Source: an uncultured Oscillibacter sp. (GTDB lineage Bacteria > Bacillota_A > Clostridia > Oscillospirales > Oscillospiraceae). From it: a stretch of DNA of 8,100 nucleotides. Positions 1 through 6,743 of the stretch are shown here, piece by piece (position 1 is the stretch's first letter; every line of letters begins with the position of its first letter). The stretch spans positions 1 to 8,100 of the forward strand of contig CAQVQZ010000100.1 of NCBI GenBank assembly GCA_948902155.1. Reading direction: 5' to 3'. The notes beneath the pieces were generated by a model. That model was given only the letters and a program-made list of their open reading frames with translations, did no database searches and was not told the origin of the DNA. The position numbers and the translations under genes are program-made.

Positions 1-1
1 C

Positions 2-745
2 CTGGACCTCCTTTTTCGCTTTCAGGAGTTCCACCGCCTGGGCGGCGGCCTCCTCCCGCTGCTCCTCCGGCAGCTCCTGGACCTGACGGGTGATGTTGTA
101 GCCCTGATTCACAGACAGGTCCCCGCTGTCCAGGGCCTCCTTCACAGCGGAGGGGGCGTGCTCGTCGATCTGCATGACCTTGCCCATGGTGCGCTCTCCC
201 AGGCCAACGGCCTCCGCCAGCTCTTTGCGGGTGTCCACGGAAGAAATCGGGTTCGGCAATGTTGCCGAACCCGATTTGACGTCTTCACTTTTTTGGTCGC
301 CGCCTCCGGCAGACATATTCGCCTTTGCCTTGGCCTCAATATCAGGCTTCAGCCGGACAACTTCGCTCTCAGGCATCCCGCAGGCGGCGGCCTCCCGATT
401 GGCCCTAGCGGCCATGGCGGCGGGGACCGCCCTCCTGGGCGAGAGAATCTCCACATCATTGGACTTGATGAGGAAGCCGGGCTGGCGGGAGGGGTCTTCG
501 TCAAAGACGATGGTCTCAAAGTCCCCGGCGGCAGCCAGCTTGCAGTCCTTGTAAGCCATGGCGGCGCAGCGCTCCGCCAGCCGGTCCCGGACCTTGATGG
601 AGACAAAGTCCGTGAGCTGGGCTCCGTCTTTAGTCCGGTAGCGCCGGTCCGAGGCGATCCGCAGGATGGCGTAGGGTCTGCCGTCTTCCTGCGTCTTCAG
701 CTCCACGTCGTTGGTCAGGTTTCCGATTGCGACAATTTTCAGCAT
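2..745 (-). CDS. SSB-like OB fold fused to ParB/KorB-type HTH protein (3' end beyond window)
   Basis: The frame is open for 248 codons and runs off the left edge. Residues 1-102 look like a single-stranded DNA-binding OB fold: the start MLKIVAIGNLTNDVELK, then GRPYAILRIASDRRY and TDFVSIKVRDRLAE, in the usual SSB order. Residues about 115-248 are unlike an SSB tail. They contain KANMSAGGGDQKS, then DTRKELAEAVGLGERTMGKV (171-190), a helix-turn-helix like those downstream of ParB/Spo0J domains in plasmid and ICE proteins, then SGDLSVNQGYNITRQ (207-221), the family's usual 'SGE-SIN-AY' segment. The role inferred is DNA maintenance or partition/regulation for a mobile element, binding both single- and double-stranded DNA. 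The start at 745 is chosen because AAAGGAG lies 8 nt upstream; the in-frame ATG at 751 would leave only 2 nt. It follows the SpaA-like gene in the same direction, 77 bases away. Both halves are recognisable by motif, but that they form one natural protein is read from the unbroken frame only. Confidence 0.8.
   Translation of the reverse strand, partial: MLKIVAIGNLTNDVELKTQEDGRPYAILRIASDRRYRTKDGAQLTDFVSIKVRDRLAERCAAMAYKDCKLAAAGDFETIVFDEDPSRQPGFLIKSNDVEILSPRRAVPAAMAARANREAAACGMPESEVVRLKPDIEAKAKANMSAGGGDQKSEDVKSGSATLPNPISSVDTRKELAEAVGLGERTMGKVMQIDEHAPSAVKEALDSGDLSVNQGYNITRQVQELPEEQREEAAAQAVELLKAKKEVQ
244..277. repeat. Perfect 34-bp inverted repeat inside the SSB/ParB fusion gene
   Basis: Two 16-base arms match perfectly around a 2-base centre (260-261, TG); the core is ATCGGGTTCGGCAA and its complement. 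It lies wholly inside coding sequence, at codons 157-168, in the presumed linker between the OB fold and the helix-turn-helix. No T-tract follows on either strand beyond the arm itself, so it does not read as an intrinsic terminator. It could be a protein-binding or cruciform site, an mRNA hairpin affecting translation of the second domain, or a small palindromic element tolerated in a linker. Confidence 0.85.
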
Positions 746-753
746 AGACATTT

Positions 754-760
754 CTCCTTT
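754..760 (-). promoter_or_regulatory. Ribosome binding site that fixes the start of the SSB/ParB fusion
   Basis: AAAGGAG on the minus strand. It is 8 nt from the ATG at 745 and only 2 nt from the alternative in-frame ATG at 751, so the downstream start is favoured. The same 8-nt spacing is seen for the BlaI-type gene and the SLH gene in this window. Confidence 0.7.
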
Positions 761-784
761 GCAAGTGATATATTTATAATGTAT

Positions 785-812
785 AGGAGGCCCGCCGAAC
801 GACGGGCCTCCT
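785..812 (-). terminator. Hairpin downstream of the SpaA-like gene (probable weak terminator)
   Basis: The arms AGGAGGCCCG and CGGGCCTCCT form a perfect 10-bp GC-rich stem with an 8-base loop, starting 11 bases after the TGA at 823-825. On the minus strand the stem is followed by an AT-rich run (TATACATTATAAATATATC) rather than a clean T-tract. Termination is therefore probable but may be inefficient, allowing read-through into the SSB/ParB gene. Confidence 0.6.
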
Positions 813-822
813 GGCTGCGGGA

Positions 823-2355
823 TCAATAGCCGGTTCTGGGCAGCTTGGGCGCGGGGACCTTCTTGCCGTAGATGGTGGTGACCCAGCGGCTGACCGCCTG
901 GACCCACACGCCATTGTAGGTGCCGCCTACGTCCGCCTTGTTCACGAAGGAAGAGGACTGGACGCCGGAAATGGCGATGCAGCAGATCTTCGGCTTCTCC
1001 ACCTGAGCGAAGCCTCCGGGGACCTGTCCGAATACGAACATGACTTCCGTAACCCGCTCATTGCTGGCGAGGCCCAGGGCCGTGGCGGAGGCGGCGAGGG
1101 TGTAGTTCTTCTGGGTGGAGAGGTTGTCCGCCAGGGTCTGGGGCTCTCCGCCGTTGACCCGGTAGGTGATCTTATAGGTGCCGGGGAAGTTGTAGGTGCC
1201 CGTGACAATCTTACTCAGCCGGACCTCGGCGGGCAGGGTATCTCTCCAATAGAAATTGTCGAGGCGCACATTGGAGCTGTTGGCGATATTGGAGAAGGTG
1301 TAGTTCACGGGCTGGCCAGCCATCGCCTCGGCGGGGCCGGTCTTGGTGATGGAGACTCCGGTGGACATGCTCTTGTTGGTCACCTCGAAGCGGACGATCT
1401 GTCCCTCGTGCTCCAGGTAGGCGGTCAGGGGCGTTTCGTTCACACCGTAATTGGCGGGCGCTTTGACCTTCCGGATGGTATAGCGGCCCAGGGGGAGCTG
1501 CCGGGAAACGGCGAGCCCGCGGCCATCGCTGCGGATGGTGTCCACGAGGTTGCTGGCCTTGTCGTAGATTTCAAAGACAGCGCCCTCCAGCAGCGTTCCG
1601 GCGGGAAGGCCGTTAGTGGAGTTGTAGTCGGCGGACTTCTTCGTGATCTGGATTTGGCCGGAGATCGGCGTGTTCTCCCACTCGACGAGGGTCACTTCGC
1701 CGGGCTTGACGTAGACGGTTTTCATCTGCGTGTCCGTGATATAGCCCTCGTTCTCCAGCTCCCGCAGGTAGTAGCGTCCCGCCTCGGTGATGTCCTCGAT
1801 GTACACGAATCCCTGGTCATTGGAGGTGTACTGCTCGATGGGCGTATTCGTGCTGTCATAGAGGAGGAAGGTAACCCCGTAGATTCCCTTTTTTGTGACG
1901 GAATCGATCTTGTGGATCTGGATACCCGAGAGGGCCTTGTTGGTCACCGTCAGGGTGGTGCATTCGTTGTCCCGGACGGTGAAATACTGCGGGGTCTCGT
2001 CGATTTTGAAGCCCTTTCCGGCCTCAATCTCGACGGCGTAGTAATCCCCGGCGTCCAGGTCAACGTGTACCCGGCCTGTGGAATCGGTGGTGACGGTCTC
2101 CACCAGAGCGCCGTCCATCTTCCGAATTTCAAACTTTACATTCGGGATGCGTTTCGTGCGGTCGCTCTCGCTGACCTTGATGAGCTCGAGGCCGCCCACC
2201 CGCTTGTTGTAGAAGGTGAGCTGCTGGCCCTCGGTTCCCTCCTTGATGAGGATGCTTTTGGGGGGCCCATCCAGGACATATTCCTCGCTGGGAACCTTGA
2301 CCTCCTTTGCGGTAATCGTGGTTCCGGGAGTGAGGCCGGTCAGCAGAATCTGGCC
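823..2355 (-). pseudogene. SpaA/Cna-B repeat surface protein, 3' fragment ending in LPRTGY
   Basis: This is the larger, downstream part of a broken surface-protein gene. From about 2355 the frame reads GQILLTGLTPGTTITAKEV, the tail of a Cna-B/SpaA beta-sandwich domain. Further domains begin GGLELIKVSESDRTKRIPN, SGIQIHKIDSVTKKGIYG and ISGQIQITKKSADYNSTN. Each has a lysine in the first strand and a later Tyr-x-Val/Ile-x-Glu or Arg-Glu stretch, the pattern of isopeptide-forming repeats. After them comes a non-repeat module (VSITKTGPAEAMAGQPVNY) and a C-terminal part ending in VPAPKLPRTGY. Such proteins are cell-surface adhesins or pilin-like proteins, often carried by Firmicutes conjugative elements. 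The first plausible start in this frame is a GTG at 2199 with no convincing ribosome site, so independent translation is doubtful. The LPRTG-like motif sits at the extreme C-terminus, with no membrane segment or basic tail after it. The SpaA family call is firm; whether any product is made is uncertain. Confidence 0.75.
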
Positions 2356-2825
2356 AGGATGTTTCCGTCCCCGTCCTTCAAAGTAAATTCGGTGTTGGGC
2401 ACAGGTTTTCCGCTGACGGCGTCCTTTTTCGTGAGGGTCAAGGAGCAGAGAGGCTCGTTGTACACCACCAGGGTCTGCGTGTCCGCCGGATTTACCGTGA
2501 CGGTCTGGATTCTCGTCGCCTCGTCAATGACGTGGGTGGGCAAGGTCTTAACCTCCTTGACCACAACGGTGCCCACCACGGGGACCCGAATCTTCCCGTT
2601 GGCGTTGGTGGTATACAGTCCCTTGGAAGACAGGTGCCCGTTGGCGTCGTCCACGTAGCCGCCCTCAGCGTAGGTCAATTCAAACTGAACGCCGCTCAGA
2701 GGCTCCTTACTGATTTTATCCAGCTTCCTGACCACCAAATACCCGGTCTTTTTGTTGTAAATGCGAAGGATATTGGCCCCATCATCGCTGATCTTGATAC
2801 TTCTGGTGAGGCCGTCCAAGACCAC
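2340..2825 (-). pseudogene. SpaA/Cna-B repeat surface protein, 5'-truncated upstream fragment
   Basis: This fragment begins mid-domain with VLDGLTRSIKISDDGANILR, where the family has the end of one repeat. It continues through a complete SpaA repeat, TGYLVVRKLDKISKEPLSGV ... TVVVKEVKTLP ... TLVVYNEP, and into the start of the next, LCSLTLTKKDAVSGKPVPN. That second repeat breaks off after DGDGNILA, followed by ARFC-stop (TGA at 2340-2342). The other half of the repeat is present in a different frame from 2355 downwards. No signal peptide or earlier domains exist upstream: within about 20 bases the sequence is the 3' end of the M56 peptidase gene. A GTG at 2823-2825 preceded by AGGAAGG could act as a start, so a cytosolic 161-residue peptide is possible, but a truncated gene remnant is the simpler reading. 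Together with the 3' fragment it represents one ancestral gene. Confidence 0.72.
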
Positions 2826-2845
2826 GCCCCTTCCTGTTTTTGCCG

Positions 2846-5800
2846 TCAGTTTCCCTGCCGCTTCGCCTCGCGGGCGGCGGCAATCCGGTCCAACAGAGCG
2901 GACTCCTCCCCTTCCAGGTCCAGGGCCTGGGCCCGCTCCAGCGCGCCGGGGACCAGGTCCTCGTTCCAATAGATGGACGCGCCGACGGCCTCCGCCAGCG
3001 CCGCGCCGTCTTCCTCCTCCGCCAGGGCGGAGAGAAGGGCGGCGGGGTCCGCCTGGAAGCGCAGGAGCAGCTCCGTCATGGCCCCCTCGGCATACGCGCC
3101 GTCCGACTCTGCGTAATAGCGGAGCAGCTCCGGGAGGGGCATGTCCGGCAGCGCCCATTCCCTGCCGGACAGGAGGTTTTTCAGCGTCTCCCACGCCGCA
3201 CGGCTTCCATCGGTCAGCTCCCAGTACCGGGAGCCGCCGGGCTCCAGCTCTTCGACGAACCCCGCGTAATACGACTGCCCCTCTGTAGTCCCGCCGAGGT
3301 ACGCCGCCAGGGTCCACAGGACCGCGTCCCGCTCCTCCGGGTCTCCCTCCGCCAGGTTGTTGAGGAACCACGCGGACTGGGGCCACATGATCCGCGCCAG
3401 CTCCCGGCCGCTCAGGTCCGCCAGCGTCAAGAGGCCCTGGTCCGTCAGGGCGTAGACCAGGTCGCTCAGGAACAGCTCCGTGCCGGGAGAGCAGTCATTT
3501 TCCATCGCGGAATACAGGTAGGTCCGGTTTCCGGCTTCGTCTGCCTGGAAAAACAGGTAGTCGCAGCCGGGATAGCCGATCATGCACCAGCCGTCCTCGC
3601 CCATGTAGGACCCGCCCGCCAGGATGACCCGGTCCGGGGTCGTTGTGTGGGTCTCATAGGACAGGTTCCAGATCTCGATCTGGAGGGGGCCCGCCGTCTC
3701 GAAATCGGGGCCGCTGATATCGATGATGCGCCAGTCGTCCCAGGAGACGTTTCCGGGGCCGAAATTGCCCTCGTCGTAGTTCCCGGAGCCGTCGACGCCG
3801 TAACCCTCCGCCGCCATGGCTTTGTACTGCTCTTCCACGAAGCTCCGGGCGGCCCGCAGCACCTCCGGCGGGGCGTCCACGTCCTCCCGGACATGGTCCA
3901 CGCAGGGCGTCCGGTCCTTGTAAATCCGGAAGCTCTTCCCGTCGAAGAACAGGGTGCGGAAGGCGCTGACCGTGAAGTCCGCCCCGGCCAGGGGGACCTC
4001 GGCGGAGAAGGCCAGGGAGCGGCCGGCCTCATCCAGGCCCCAGCCGTTGACATAGCCCGCCTCGGGCCACGCCTCGCGGATCAGGGCCTTGAGATCCGTC
4101 TGGTACAGCCGCCCCTCCCGCTGGAAGAGGAAATAGCGGTACTCGTCTCCCGTTCCAAGGGGGCACCAGTTCAGCTCGCTCTGGCCGTCGCTATCCAAAT
4201 CCGTCTCGTGGAAGCCGCCGGTGCCGCTGACCAGGCGGAAGAGGCGGAAGTCCTCGTCAAAGTAATAGTAATCCGTGGGATAGGTCCCCATCATGATGGG
4301 ATAGGTGATGGCAAAGCCGTCATGGCCGCAGATATTAAAGCACCATTCCAGGGTGATTTGCTCCGCAGAGGCGTCGTAGGGAATGGTCAGGAAGCAGTCC
4401 CGCTCGTTCTCCGAGACTTTCAGGGCGGCGTAGCGGTTTCCGTCCGTGGAGCGGTAGACCTCGATGTCAACGCCGTCGCTGCTGAACTCGTCGGGCTCAT
4501 AGCGAGTGGCGGCAAGGCGCTCCGCAAAGTCCCCAGCTCGGCGCACAAGAGCCACCGGCTCCGGCTCGCAAGGGTCCAGGCTGTCCAGGGGAATGACCAG
4601 TTCCGGGTCCCAGGCGGGGTAGGCGGTGGGCGTGACGGGCGGGTCATAGCTCCAGTTGGTCAGGAAGCGGTAGCCGCCGTCCTTTTGCGGCTCCAGGGTC
4701 ACGCAGGCGGGGCCGATGCAGTTGATCTCGCCGTTTCCGCTGCTGAGGCCGGGGAAGCCGCTGCCTTCGTAGTAGAGCAGGACCTTGCCGTCCTTCCACT
4801 CGCCGGAAGTGAAGGTCACTTCGCCGGGATAGTTCGTGTCGCCGTGGAAGTCGTAATAGGCGTCGTACTCTTCCAGATACGTGAAGCGGTCCAGGCACCA
4901 TTTGTCCGTTTCGTCGAGAGACAGGCCCGTGTATTTCCGCAGGACCGCGTCCATTTCACCGGCGGTGCATTTGAACAGGTCCACCATCGGGTCCTCGCCG
5001 TCATAGGCCGCTTCGGCTACGGCCTGGCGCTCCTCTTCGGTGTAGGGCGCGAAGGTCCCGGTACCATTGTAGAACAGTGTGAAAAGGTCGATCTGCCGGT
5101 AATCCTTGGGGGCCTCCACAGCCAGGAAAAGGAACTGGTTCATCATGTTGAAGCCCTCGCCGTTGAAGACCTCGGTGTTGAAATGGTCCAGCTCCTCCTG
5201 GGTCAGGGGGCCGTCCGGGTGGGTCTCCGCCGTCTTGGCGAAGGAACAGGCGCAGACCAGCGCCGCCAGGACGACGGACAGCACCGCCGCCCAGAGCCAG
5301 CGCTTGGGAGCCCGGGCGATGCGGCCCACCCGCTCCCGGAGGCTCCGCTTGTCCCCCGTCATGGTGGTGGCGCAGCGGAGCAGGTCCCCAGGCCGGGGCT
5401 TGGCGGTGACCAGGGCCAGCAGGGTGGAGCCGTAGGCCCGGCGCTCGCCGTCGCCAAGAACGCACAGCGCCCCCTCGTCACAGGCCAGCTCCGCGTCCCG
5501 GCGGCTGAGGACTGCCGCCAGCCACGCCAGGGGGTTCCACCAGTGGACCGCCAGGGCGGCGCAGCGGAGAAGGGACCAGAGATGGTCGCCGTGGCGGTAA
5601 TGGGTGGTTTCGTGGGCCAGCACGTGGCGGAGGCACACCGGGTCCGTCTCCGGGGTGACGTACACCGCCGGGCGCAGAAGGCCGAACAGGCAGGGGGACG
5701 GCAGTCCCGCCGCCTGGTACACGGGCAGGGGGCTGTCCGCCGCCGGGAGCGGGACCCGGACCCGGCGCAGTCTGCGGGCGAAGCTGAGGTTGGACAGCAG

Positions 5801-6196
5801 GAACGCCGACGCCATCAGCGCCGTGCCCGCCATCCAAATCCAGCCCAGGACGGCCCAGGGGTCCAGGGATTTGGAGGGCGCCGGGGTCTGCGGGGCGGCG
5901 CTTTCCTCCGCGGGGGCGGGAAGCGCCTGGACCGGGGCGGCGTCCGGCTTTGCCTCCGCCGGGAACGGCCGGACGGCGGGCAGGGCCTGGATGGCGGAGG
6001 GCTCCGGCAGTATCCGTGGGGTCTCGATGGGGGCGCTGAAAAACTGCCCCGGCACCAGCAGCCTTGCCAAAACCAGCGCCCAGAGGGCGTAGCGCAGGCG
6101 GGCGCTGATCCGGCGGCCAAAGGCCAGCCGGAGAAGAAGGACCAGCAGGATCAGCGCCGAGGCGGTGAGCACCCAGCGCAGCAGGAACGCGGTCAT
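2846..6196 (-). CDS. M56/BlaR1-type membrane metallopeptidase with ~800-residue extracellular domain
   Basis: The 1116-residue product has hydrophobic segments near 5-25, 32-48, 112-136 and 299-317. The zinc-protease motif HETTH lies at 195-199, and AELACDE at 235-241 supplies the conserved Glu/Cys-Asp region of the M56 family; SPCLFGLLRPAVYV (167-180) is also typical. BlaR1/MecR1 proteins sense an extracellular ligand, activate this cytoplasmic-face protease and lead to loss of the BlaI/MecI repressor. Residues 318-1116 are predicted outside the cell. I see no penicillin-binding SxxK-type domain there. Residues about 327-515 contain LTQEELDHFN, NMMNQFL, IDLFTLFYNG and EMDAVLRKYTGLSL, a motif set I associate with clostridial lipoproteins and M56 tails of unknown function. 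DLDSDGQSEL (666-675) resembles a calcium-binding FG-GAP/dockerin-like loop, and residues 945-1116 look helical. The start overlaps the repressor stop as ATGA, and GGAGG lies 4 nt upstream. The longer open frame, up to 6760, is rejected because it reads through the repressor gene. Ligand unknown. Confidence 0.88.
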   Translation of the reverse strand: MTAFLLRWVLTASALILLVLLLRLAFGRRISARLRYALWALVLARLLVPGQFFSAPIETPRILPEPSAIQALPAVRPFPAEAKPDAAPVQALPAPAEESAAPQTPAPSKSLDPWAVLGWIWMAGTALMASAFLLSNLSFARRLRRVRVPLPAADSPLPVYQAAGLPSPCLFGLLRPAVYVTPETDPVCLRHVLAHETTHYRHGDHLWSLLRCAALAVHWWNPLAWLAAVLSRRDAELACDEGALCVLGDGERRAYGSTLLALVTAKPRPGDLLRCATTMTGDKRSLRERVGRIARAPKRWLWAAVLSVVLAALVCACSFAKTAETHPDGPLTQEELDHFNTEVFNGEGFNMMNQFLFLAVEAPKDYRQIDLFTLFYNGTGTFAPYTEEERQAVAEAAYDGEDPMVDLFKCTAGEMDAVLRKYTGLSLDETDKWCLDRFTYLEEYDAYYDFHGDTNYPGEVTFTSGEWKDGKVLLYYEGSGFPGLSSGNGEINCIGPACVTLEPQKDGGYRFLTNWSYDPPVTPTAYPAWDPELVIPLDSLDPCEPEPVALVRRAGDFAERLAATRYEPDEFSSDGVDIEVYRSTDGNRYAALKVSENERDCFLTIPYDASAEQITLEWCFNICGHDGFAITYPIMMGTYPTDYYYFDEDFRLFRLVSGTGGFHETDLDSDGQSELNWCPLGTGDEYRYFLFQREGRLYQTDLKALIREAWPEAGYVNGWGLDEAGRSLAFSAEVPLAGADFTVSAFRTLFFDGKSFRIYKDRTPCVDHVREDVDAPPEVLRAARSFVEEQYKAMAAEGYGVDGSGNYDEGNFGPGNVSWDDWRIIDISGPDFETAGPLQIEIWNLSYETHTTTPDRVILAGGSYMGEDGWCMIGYPGCDYLFFQADEAGNRTYLYSAMENDCSPGTELFLSDLVYALTDQGLLTLADLSGRELARIMWPQSAWFLNNLAEGDPEERDAVLWTLAAYLGGTTEGQSYYAGFVEELEPGGSRYWELTDGSRAAWETLKNLLSGREWALPDMPLPELLRYYAESDGAYAEGAMTELLLRFQADPAALLSALAEEEDGAALAEAVGASIYWNEDLVPGALERAQALDLEGEESALLDRIAAAREAKRQGN

Positions 6197-6579
6197 TCCG
6201 CCTCCCCCCTTTCCGCCTGGTCCAGGATGTCCCGGAGAGAGCGGATTTCCTCGGGGGACAGCTCCTGGCGCTGGGCCATGGCGCTCATCATCATGCCCAC
6301 GCTGCCCTGATACACCCGCTCCAGGAAGCTGCGGGTCTCCGCCACCTCCGCCTGTTCCCGGTCCACCAGGGGGACGTAGGCCCTCCCCCGCCCGCCGGAC
6401 TGCTCGCAGCGGACCAGGCCCTTGGACTCCATGCGGTGGAGGGTGGTGATGGTGGTGCTCCGGGCCCAGCCCACCGTCCGCTCCAGCTCGGCGGAGAGCT
6501 GCATCACCGTTTTGGGACTGCGCTCCCACAGGCTGTTGAGGACGTTCCACTCGCTGGAGGTTAATTTGATGTGCTCCAT
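6193..6579 (-). CDS. BlaI/MecI/CopY-family transcriptional repressor
   Basis: The 128-residue product is the normal length for the family. Residues 1-75 form the winged helix: LTSSEWNVLNSLWERSPKTV opens it, ARSTTITTLHRMESKGLV (39-56) is the recognition-helix region, and CEQSGGRGRAYVPLV (58-72) is the wing. The rest (about 76-128, FLERVYQGS ... LSPEEIRSLRDILDQ) matches the helical dimerisation part. The family represses its own operon until a partner M56 sensor protease triggers its removal. The next gene, joined by an ATGA overlap, is such a protease, and two matching operators lie over the promoter just upstream, so autoregulation is well supported. AAGGAGG 8 nt upstream fixes the start. The Asn-Phe dipeptide cleaved in staphylococcal BlaI/MecI is not seen in the equivalent stretch (GSVGMMMSAMAQRQELS), so the cleavage site, if any, differs. 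It is not tied to beta-lactam resistance by anything visible here. Confidence 0.93.
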   Translation of the reverse strand: MEHIKLTSSEWNVLNSLWERSPKTVMQLSAELERTVGWARSTTITTLHRMESKGLVRCEQSGGRGRAYVPLVDREQAEVAETRSFLERVYQGSVGMMMSAMAQRQELSPEEIRSLRDILDQAERGEAE

Positions 6580-6594
6580 GGCGCAAGCCTCCTT

Positions 6595-6609
6595 GTCTAC
6601 ATTGTAGAC
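6595..6609. promoter_or_regulatory. BlaI-type operator 1 (perfect dyad)
   Basis: GTCTACA-T-TGTAGAC is a perfect 15-bp inverted repeat containing the TACA/TGTA half-sites typical of BlaI/MecI operators. It lies just downstream of the -10 box, across the expected transcription start, and ends next to the ribosome binding site (6588-6594) of the repressor gene. Binding here would block initiation. Confidence 0.82.
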
Positions 6610-6611
6610 TT

Positions 6612-6640
6612 AGTATAGCACGGTTGGTCGACAATGTCAA
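6612..6640 (-). promoter_or_regulatory. Sigma-A promoter of the BlaI-M56 operon
   Basis: On the minus strand a consensus -35 TTGACA (6635-6640) is followed by a 17-base spacer and -10 TATACT (6612-6617). The expected start is near 6605, inside operator 1, giving a short leader of about 25 bases before the ATG at 6579. The near-consensus strength fits a promoter held down by a repressor. Confidence 0.85.
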
Positions 6641-6641
6641 C
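6627..6641. promoter_or_regulatory. BlaI-type operator 2 (one mismatch)
   Basis: GTCGACA-A-TGTCAAC has the same 7-1-7 architecture as operator 1, with one mismatched pair. Its centre (6634) is 32 bp from that of operator 1 (6602), about three helical turns, so two repressor dimers would sit on the same face of the DNA. It covers the -35 box and part of the spacer. Confidence 0.72.
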
Positions 6642-6743
6642 ATAAATGTGGGAGCTTTTGGAAACCGGTGGAATTGCATCGCGGTCCAGGCCAATACTAT
6701 GGGGTTCAGGCGATGCGGCATGCCGCCGGGACCATAGCACGAA

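Noticed and set aside
746..784. Possible promoter for the SSB/ParB gene (TATAAA near 771-780 on the minus strand)
   Set aside because: A -10-like AT-rich run is present, but the -35 region falls in the GC-rich hairpin and has no match to consensus.
158..829. Plus-strand open frame of 223 codons opposite the SSB/ParB fusion
   Set aside because: It is in exact codon register with the minus-strand gene, which has recognisable OB-fold and helix-turn-helix motifs and a good ribosome site; the plus frame has neither.
1408..2658. Plus-strand open frame of 416 codons opposite the SpaA-like gene
   Set aside because: No recognisable domain, and it spans the frame break of the minus-strand gene. The minus strand has consistent Cna-B repeats.
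2826..3386. Upstream extension of the SpaA fragment to a start at 3386
   Set aside because: Above about 2825 this frame is a shadow of the M56 gene, with Arg/Gly/Pro-rich low-complexity sequence. SpaA similarity begins only near 2825.
2840..6310. Plus-strand open frame of 1156 codons opposite the M56 gene
   Set aside because: It is an antisense shadow caused by GC-rich codon bias. Its product is repetitive Arg/Gly/Val/Gln sequence without domains, and the opposite strand carries clear M56 motifs.
6676..6716. Inverted repeat GCATCGC / GCGATGC upstream of the BlaI promoter
   Set aside because: Only 7 bp with a 27-base gap and no T-tract; within chance expectation.
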